Below are positions 59,339 through 64,000 of a DNA stretch of 64,000 bases, piece after piece. Made by a program: the position numbers and the translations under genes. Within the stretch, counting starts at the first letter, position 1, and the number at the start of each line of letters is the position of its first letter. The notes beneath the pieces were generated by a model. That model had not been told where the DNA came from. It saw only the letters and a list, made by a program, of their open reading frames with translations, and made no database searches. The stretch is from NCBI GenBank assembly GCA_011634665.1, contig WAEK01000003.1, positions 2,822,001 to 2,886,000 on the forward strand, read 5' to 3'. The DNA comes from Mortierella sp. BCC40632. Taxonomy: Eukaryota > Mortierellomycota > Mortierellomycetes > Mortierellales > Mortierellaceae.

Positions 59339-59770
59339 AGATTCCTTTTATTTCTTTGATTGAGCTAAAAGGCCGTTGTTGTTGTTTCCCTTGTTCCCGG
59401 CCAAATGATTCCAGTTCATCAAGAAAAAATATCGGAATCGGAAAAGCAATTACGCCAGTTTGACCTCTTGTCCAAGTATGGACCTTGTCTTGATCTGACC
59501 CGTCTTGAGCGCTGGGAACGTGCCTTTACCCTGGTAACAATTCATTTACCTCTTTTGTCTACCTAAATGTCCAAATTCGCCTATCCTAGAAAAAAAAAAA
59601 AAAACTAGCGCGCATGCGCACGATTTTGACTGATATTTTGTACCGCCAATGGATCTTTCCTCTTCCTCCGTGCAAAATTACACTAGGGCCTCGATCCACC
59701 ACAGAATATCAAGGACCTGTTATTGAAGAACAAGGATCTGAACAGCCCTGTCTTCAGCGGAAGAGTGTAA
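58751..59770 (+). CDS. DNA polymerase delta subunit 4 (POLD4/Cdm1)
   Basis: Three exons, 58751-59300, 59415-59533 and 59687-59770, close in phase to 250 residues. The C-terminal part matches the small fourth subunit of polymerase delta: EKQLRQFDLLSKYGPCLDL, then TRLERWERAFTLGLDPP and an IKDLLLKN helix. This subunit stabilises the holoenzyme and helps it work with PCNA. The N-terminal 180 residues are Lys/Ser/Thr-rich with an acidic patch (DDSWEEYV), longer than in animals. No classic PIP box is evident; a TFFKRGKK stretch at about 21-28 might be a degenerate contact. Introns sit inside the conserved part. It is convergent with the P450 gene, with about 300 bp between stop codons and a T-tract (59905-59926). 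Confidence 0.9.
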
Positions 59771-60067
59771 ACCCGTTATTCCTCTTGGCTATCAGGGAAA
59801 AAAGTGTTTCTCGAGCCACTAGCAAATAAAAAATCAAAGGACTCTCTTTGGCGCTTTAGTGCCACCCATTGCTACAGCATTCTCGTTGGTTTGTTCATTG
59901 GAGCTTTTTTTTTTTTTTTTTTTTTTACTAGCCTTGTTCTGAATGATCTATAATGAGTACCATGGTATCCTTTTTCTTCCTTTCTGTTTACTTTTATAGA
60001 GCTATATATATGTATATGTGTGTGTGTGCGTGTAATTGAAGACGCATGCCTTTCAATCATGCCATCC

Positions 60068-61453
60068 TTACTTGCGGCGGACAACATTCACCAACAATGG
60101 GTTCTTCATTGGCAAGGTCAACGACGCCACAGGTACAGGTGGAGCCTGGCCTGGTACAAGCACCAACTGGAATCGAGAAGACACCATCTTGATCACTGTC
60201 AATGCCTCGAGAGTAGCAAAGGTCTGACCAAGACAGATGCGAGGACCTGCATTGAAGCTCGAGAACTTGTATTGAGACTCTTTCCGAACCTTGGGCCAAG
60301 CATGAGGACCCTCCGAGCTGGGGAAGGTACTATTCTTCAACATCCCCTTCTCGATTTCGGATGCATTGCCCTCAAACCACCGTTCAGGCAAGAAGTCGGC
60401 AGCCTGAGGTCCCCAAACGCTCCTGTTTCGGCCAATGGCATAAGTCGAGAACATGATCCGATCGCCCGCTTTGACCTTAATTCCGTTGGGAAGAACGTCG
60501 TCTGCGACAGCGGTCTTAAGGTTTCGAGGGACTGGTGGGTAGAGTCGGAGAGCCTCCTGGAACACGGCATGTGTGTATCGCATGTCCTTGGTCAACATCT
60601 CGTATGTAGCCTTTTCGTCCAAGTGGTCGACCTCCTGCCACAGGTTCTTTTCCACAGCTGGGTTCACCATCACTTCATAGTACATCCAGCTCAGTGCCTG
60701 TGCTGTCGTGTCGCGACCGGCCTAGAAGATCCAAATGATTACAAATGGTCCGAAACTGATTAGTGTCAAAGGCCACAAGATTGCAAATAGAAAATCGCTA
60801 CCCTGCATTCATTTTCACTTACAATGACAAAGTTGGTGAACATGTCTCGAAGCTGCACATCGTTCAGAGCTTGACCTTCATCATCTCTCCACTTCATAAA
60901 CAGATCCAACAGATCTTCACGTCCATCTGGACCCTGACGCACCAAAGTTTCTTCGGTCGTCTCGACTCTTCGTCTCCGGATCGCCTCGAATGCATACGAA
61001 TCAATAATCTCCACTGCCTTGCGCATCCGACCGGCCTTTGACGTCAATCGTTCTGTGAGTCTCCAAAGTGGGTTCATAAACCGCTCATCTGTGGAGACGA
61101 CTGCATAATCAAAGGCCGTGCCAAAGGGATCCTGACCATCCTTGCCCAACGAATCAATTTCGAGTCCAAACGATAATTGAGCGAATGCGTCCAGCGTCAT
61201 TCGCAAGAACAGAGCTTGAAGATCGACGGCCACGCCTGTGTCTGCGGCACGTTCGAGGACAGAGCAGAGATGATGTGAATGGTCGGTAAAGGTACCCTCA
61301 ATCAAGGAACGATAGATCTTTGTCGAAAAGACGTGTGAGGCGGTCTTGCGGTGCATCTTCCATAGTGCTCCATCCGAGTTGAAGATGCCTATGCGATCGA
61401 GAGGAGGATAATGAAGGATTGGTCAGACGAGGACAGCGAAAAGTGGAAGGGCT

Positions 61454-61493
<40 letters not shown>

Positions 61494-62067
61494 TCGGCCG
61501 AGATGAAAAGACTTACCGTTGCCAAGGACCTGGGCGAGAAGCGAGTTGATAATGTAACCCTTTTCGTAGTTCTCAAAGTTGGTCTTGAGGATATGTTCCA
61601 ATAGGACTTGGTCGTTGATGGCAATGATCTGACCCAATCCGAGCATCGTCGTTGCCCTAGTAGTGTGATTTTCATTGTTTTGTCCGTTTGTTTTCTACTG
61701 ATTAGCCAAAGTGCTGCATGTGGGAGTAAGAGAAACCAGGTGAAGAGAGAGAGATATATATATCTTACATCACGTTGCCCTCGGCATTCTCAAAGCCCTC
61801 GACCAGAGCCTGCAAAAAATTATTACGGTTCCTGATGACGGTGATCGTATTTCCGAGCAAGGGGATTCCCTTCCAGCTGATGGACTTGAGGTCTGGTCGA
61901 GCGCGTGTTCCGATTGCGCGGTTGGGATACTTTAGAATGAGTAGGGCTAGGGAGAGAAAGGCAAAGAGCTTGACCCGTTGTGGCCGAGTCCTGGCGCTTT
62001 GAAGGAAGCGAGCCTTAAGAAGCTGAAACACAGCGCTGAGGGTTCCGGTGGAGATGGCGGAGCTCAT
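60068..62067 (-). CDS. Cytochrome P450, CYP52/CYP86-like (fatty acid/alkane omega-hydroxylase clan)
   Basis: Four exons, 62067-61769, 61656-61517, 61388-60823 and 60721-60068, close in phase to 552 residues. An N-terminal hydrophobic anchor (LFAFLSLALLILKY, about 34-47) places it in the ER membrane. Motifs seen are the oxygen-activation I-helix AGRDTTA (start of exon 4), the ExxR pair in EALRLYPPVPRN, the PERW segment, and the heme loop FSSFNAGPRICLGQ with the heme-ligand Cys at about 498. The FNAGPRICLG form and the VPRNLK/IGRNRSVWG segments are typical of CYP52, CYP63 and plant CYP86 enzymes, which hydroxylate fatty acids or alkanes; the substrate here is inference. The third intron (60722-60822) falls just before the I-helix motif. 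Intron 2 holds an AG microsatellite. Confidence 0.93.
61459..61490. repeat. (AG)16 microsatellite in P450 intron 2
   Basis: CT on the gene's sense strand, between exons 2 and 3. Confidence 0.9.
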
Positions 62068-62967
62068 GGTGTTGGAGAGAGAAATATTCTGATGAGGGGA
62101 GAGTGAGTGAAAGAGAGCGTGTGTGTGTGGGCAAGAGATGATGCAGAGGAAGATGCGAGTGATGCAAAGTTGGAGGAATCTCAAGAATGGGGAAAGTGGA
62201 GAGTCTGCGTTAAATTTTCACGAGGAAAGCCGAGGATCAGGGGGGTTGCGTGGGTGTTTGTGTTCTAGGAAATGGAAGATCGCTGTAAAATAAGAACGTT
62301 CCCACAGAGTGACAAAAAAAAATGAAAAGAGAGTTGAGAGAAGAGAGACACAGGGAAAGCAATGGTGGGACCCGTCGAGGGATTGAGATGAACCTGGTTC
62401 TTTTATAGACATTCAAAGACCTTTGAAATTGTTGCTGCTATTGCGAGCCGAGTCGCGAAAAAACATGGGTTCGGCTGCCGGCTCCTCCCTCTTTTTTTTT
62501 TTTTTTTTTAACTAGTACCAGTAACACGTATTCTTCCCCATGGACTTACTGTCCTGCCACAAGCAAGCCAAGAAGATAGGCTCTCAATTTGCCCCCTCCT
62601 TTTCTCCACACAAACAGAGGCACACGCCAGCCGAGAGGTTCCTCAGCCGAACCAGGAGCTCACCCGCAAAACGAGGCGAGCCAGCACACAGCCTCCGGCT
62701 CGCACAGGTTCTCTCGCCTCGTCAACCTGCCGGTCACAAAATAAAGAATGGATGGTATTTTTATCGTAGGCGAGAGGGATTTGAGATGAACATGAAAGAG
62801 TAGGAATGGAGAGGATACAGAAAACAATGCAACGAAAGGAAGAGGGAGAAAAAAAAAGATATCAACGGCTATAAGGAAAAAAAGGGAAAGAGACACTCTA
62901 TCTTGTTAAAGAAACAATAGTCGCCTTTTTTTTTCTTTGGTTTGTTGTTTGGTTTCCTCCAGTCAAT
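62068..62967. other. Intergenic region upstream of the P450 and downstream of the IDH gene
   Basis: No gene is seen. On the minus strand a TATAAAA (62401-62407) lies 334 bp before the P450 ATG. A T-tract lies at about 62491-62509. Confidence 0.5.
62401..62407 (-). promoter_or_regulatory. Candidate TATA box of the P450 gene
   Basis: The minus strand reads TATAAAA 334 bp before the ATG, which implies a leader of up to 300 bases. Confidence 0.4.
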
Positions 62968-64000
62968 TTACAGCTCGCTGATGATGGCGTTGGTGAAATC
63001 GGTGTTGGAGGAGCGACCGCCGAGATCGCCAGTGAGGACCTTGCCATCGGCAATGACCTTCAAGGTGGCGCGCTCGATCTGATCAGCATACTGGTTCAAG
63101 CCCATATGTCTCAACATCAACACAGAAGAGAAGAGGAGAGCTAAGATAGACAGCGCAAGAGAACAAGGAAACAAGGTCAGTGATCGGTATTCTCTTGGGG
63201 AAAGGTCCAGCCGATGATAGACTGACGCGTCTCCCTCGTGAAAAAGTAAAGCCACAGAAGAAAAGGTATTCTTCATTCCAGTTACTCACCAGTGGGGTTG
63301 GCCTTGTCCTGGCCAGCGATATCGGGGGCAGTGCCGTGAACGGCCTCAAAGATCGAGGCATCACGACCAATGTTGCCCGAGGGGGTCAAACCAAGACCTC
63401 CGATGAGACCAGCAGACATATCGGAGAGAATGTCTCCGTACAAGTTGGGCATGACCATGACAGTGTCGGCAAAGATGCTGGGGTCCTGGACGATCTGCAA
63501 GCAAGCACGATCCAACATCAAGTCATCAAACTTGATCTCGGGGAACTCGCGGGCAACCTCCTGGCACGAGGACAAGAAGAGACCATCGGACAACTTCATG
63601 ATGTTGGCCTTGTGGACGGCAGTGACGCGCTGGCGACCGCTCTCCTTGGCATAGTTGAAGGCATAGCGGGCGCAACGGTCAGAGGCATCCTTGGTGATGA
63701 GCTTGATCGACTGGACAACACCATCGACGACCTCGTGCTCGATACCACTGTATTCACCCTCGGTGTTCTCACGGATGAGGACAGTGTCGACATTGTCGTA
63801 GGGGGTCTTGTAGCCAACAACAGACTTGCAGGGACGAACGTTGGCGTACAAGTTGAAGGTGCTATTAAGGTTGACCAAGAGAAATACGTGAGTTAGAGAA
63901 CATTCATAGGTGGGTGTGTGTGAAACAACAATGGTCTTGTTGGGATCATAGAAAAAAGTATAAAAAAAAACTCACCGACGAAGAGTCAAGTTCAAGGAGA
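62968..64000 (-). CDS. IDH2: NAD-dependent isocitrate dehydrogenase catalytic subunit (IDH2/IDH3A-like), partial
   Basis: Partial at the window edge; the N-terminal part lies beyond 64000. Visible exons are 64000-63976 (SLNLTLR end), 63861-63290 and 63140-62968, joined in phase. It is a mitochondrial TCA-cycle enzyme that oxidises isocitrate to 2-oxoglutarate with NAD. Motifs are [27 protein letters not shown] with VVQSIKLIT, the Lys of [14 protein letters not shown], the metal-binding Asp segment [14 protein letters not shown], and the NAD-binding [16 protein letters not shown]. The [10 protein letters not shown] form and the GEYSG box point to the catalytic subunit rather than the regulatory IDH1. 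The C-terminus is complete (NAIISEL). Confidence 0.95.

Noticed and set aside
63180..63896. 238-codon open frame on the plus strand
   Set aside because: Antisense shadow of the IDH gene.

Overview
The window is intron-rich eukaryotic DNA. Its fungal-type gene families, short introns with GT..AG ends, TATA boxes and very frequent homopolymers and microsatellites suggest a fungus. The gene repertoire (a 7TM receptor fused to an RGS domain, Opy2-like cysteine repeats, CYP52/86-like P450, Hul4-like HECT ligase) and the general look suggest an early-diverging fungus of the Mortierellomycota/Mucoromycota kind. That placement is inference; no rRNA or other marker is present. Gene models below were assembled by hand from reading frame, splice signals and family similarity; every multi-exon model closes in phase unless stated.

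Layout. 0.3-10 kb is a compact block: a Golgi-type glycosyltransferase (+), a secreted ferritin-like glycoprotein (-), a membrane-tailed FMN-binding PNPOx-like protein (+), a small DUF1761 membrane protein (-) and the Rfc2/RFC4 clamp-loader subunit (+). The last two are divergent, 285 bp apart. 10-16.8 kb is a decayed repeat island: the 3' end of a non-LTR retroelement relic, a 2.3-kb IS630/Tc1-mariner-like DNA transposon with recognisable 29-bp terminal inverted repeats and a broken transposase, and a decayed or uncertain gene at 14.3-15.4 kb. 16.8-20.7 kb holds two tandem NADPH-dependent double-bond reductases of the LTB4DH/PTGR type (-). 22.2-27.1 kb is a 15-exon HECT E3 ubiquitin ligase (+).

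28.9-31.9 kb holds two small secreted cysteine-rich proteins (+), one made of four Opy2-like repeats, each on its own exon. 32.9-34.9 kb (-) encodes a protein with tau/MAP2/MAP4-type microtubule-binding repeats. 40.8-44.9 kb (+) is a very long Pho80-like cyclin. 48.4-53.7 kb (-) is a 1541-residue 7TM-RGS receptor. 58.7-59.8 kb (+) is the small DNA polymerase delta subunit (POLD4/Cdm1). 60.1-62.1 kb (-) is a cytochrome P450, and the window ends inside the mitochondrial NAD-isocitrate dehydrogenase catalytic subunit (-). Large gene-free stretches (34.9-40.8, 44.9-48.4, 53.7-58.7 kb) are full of microsatellites.

The genes do not form a single pathway. The most unusual items are the tau-like protein, the RGS domain and the cyclin box that are each split by long low-complexity insertions, the Opy2-repeat gene with a one-base frameshift in one repeat exon, and the glycosyltransferase that seems to join a GT31-like and a GT34-like half.
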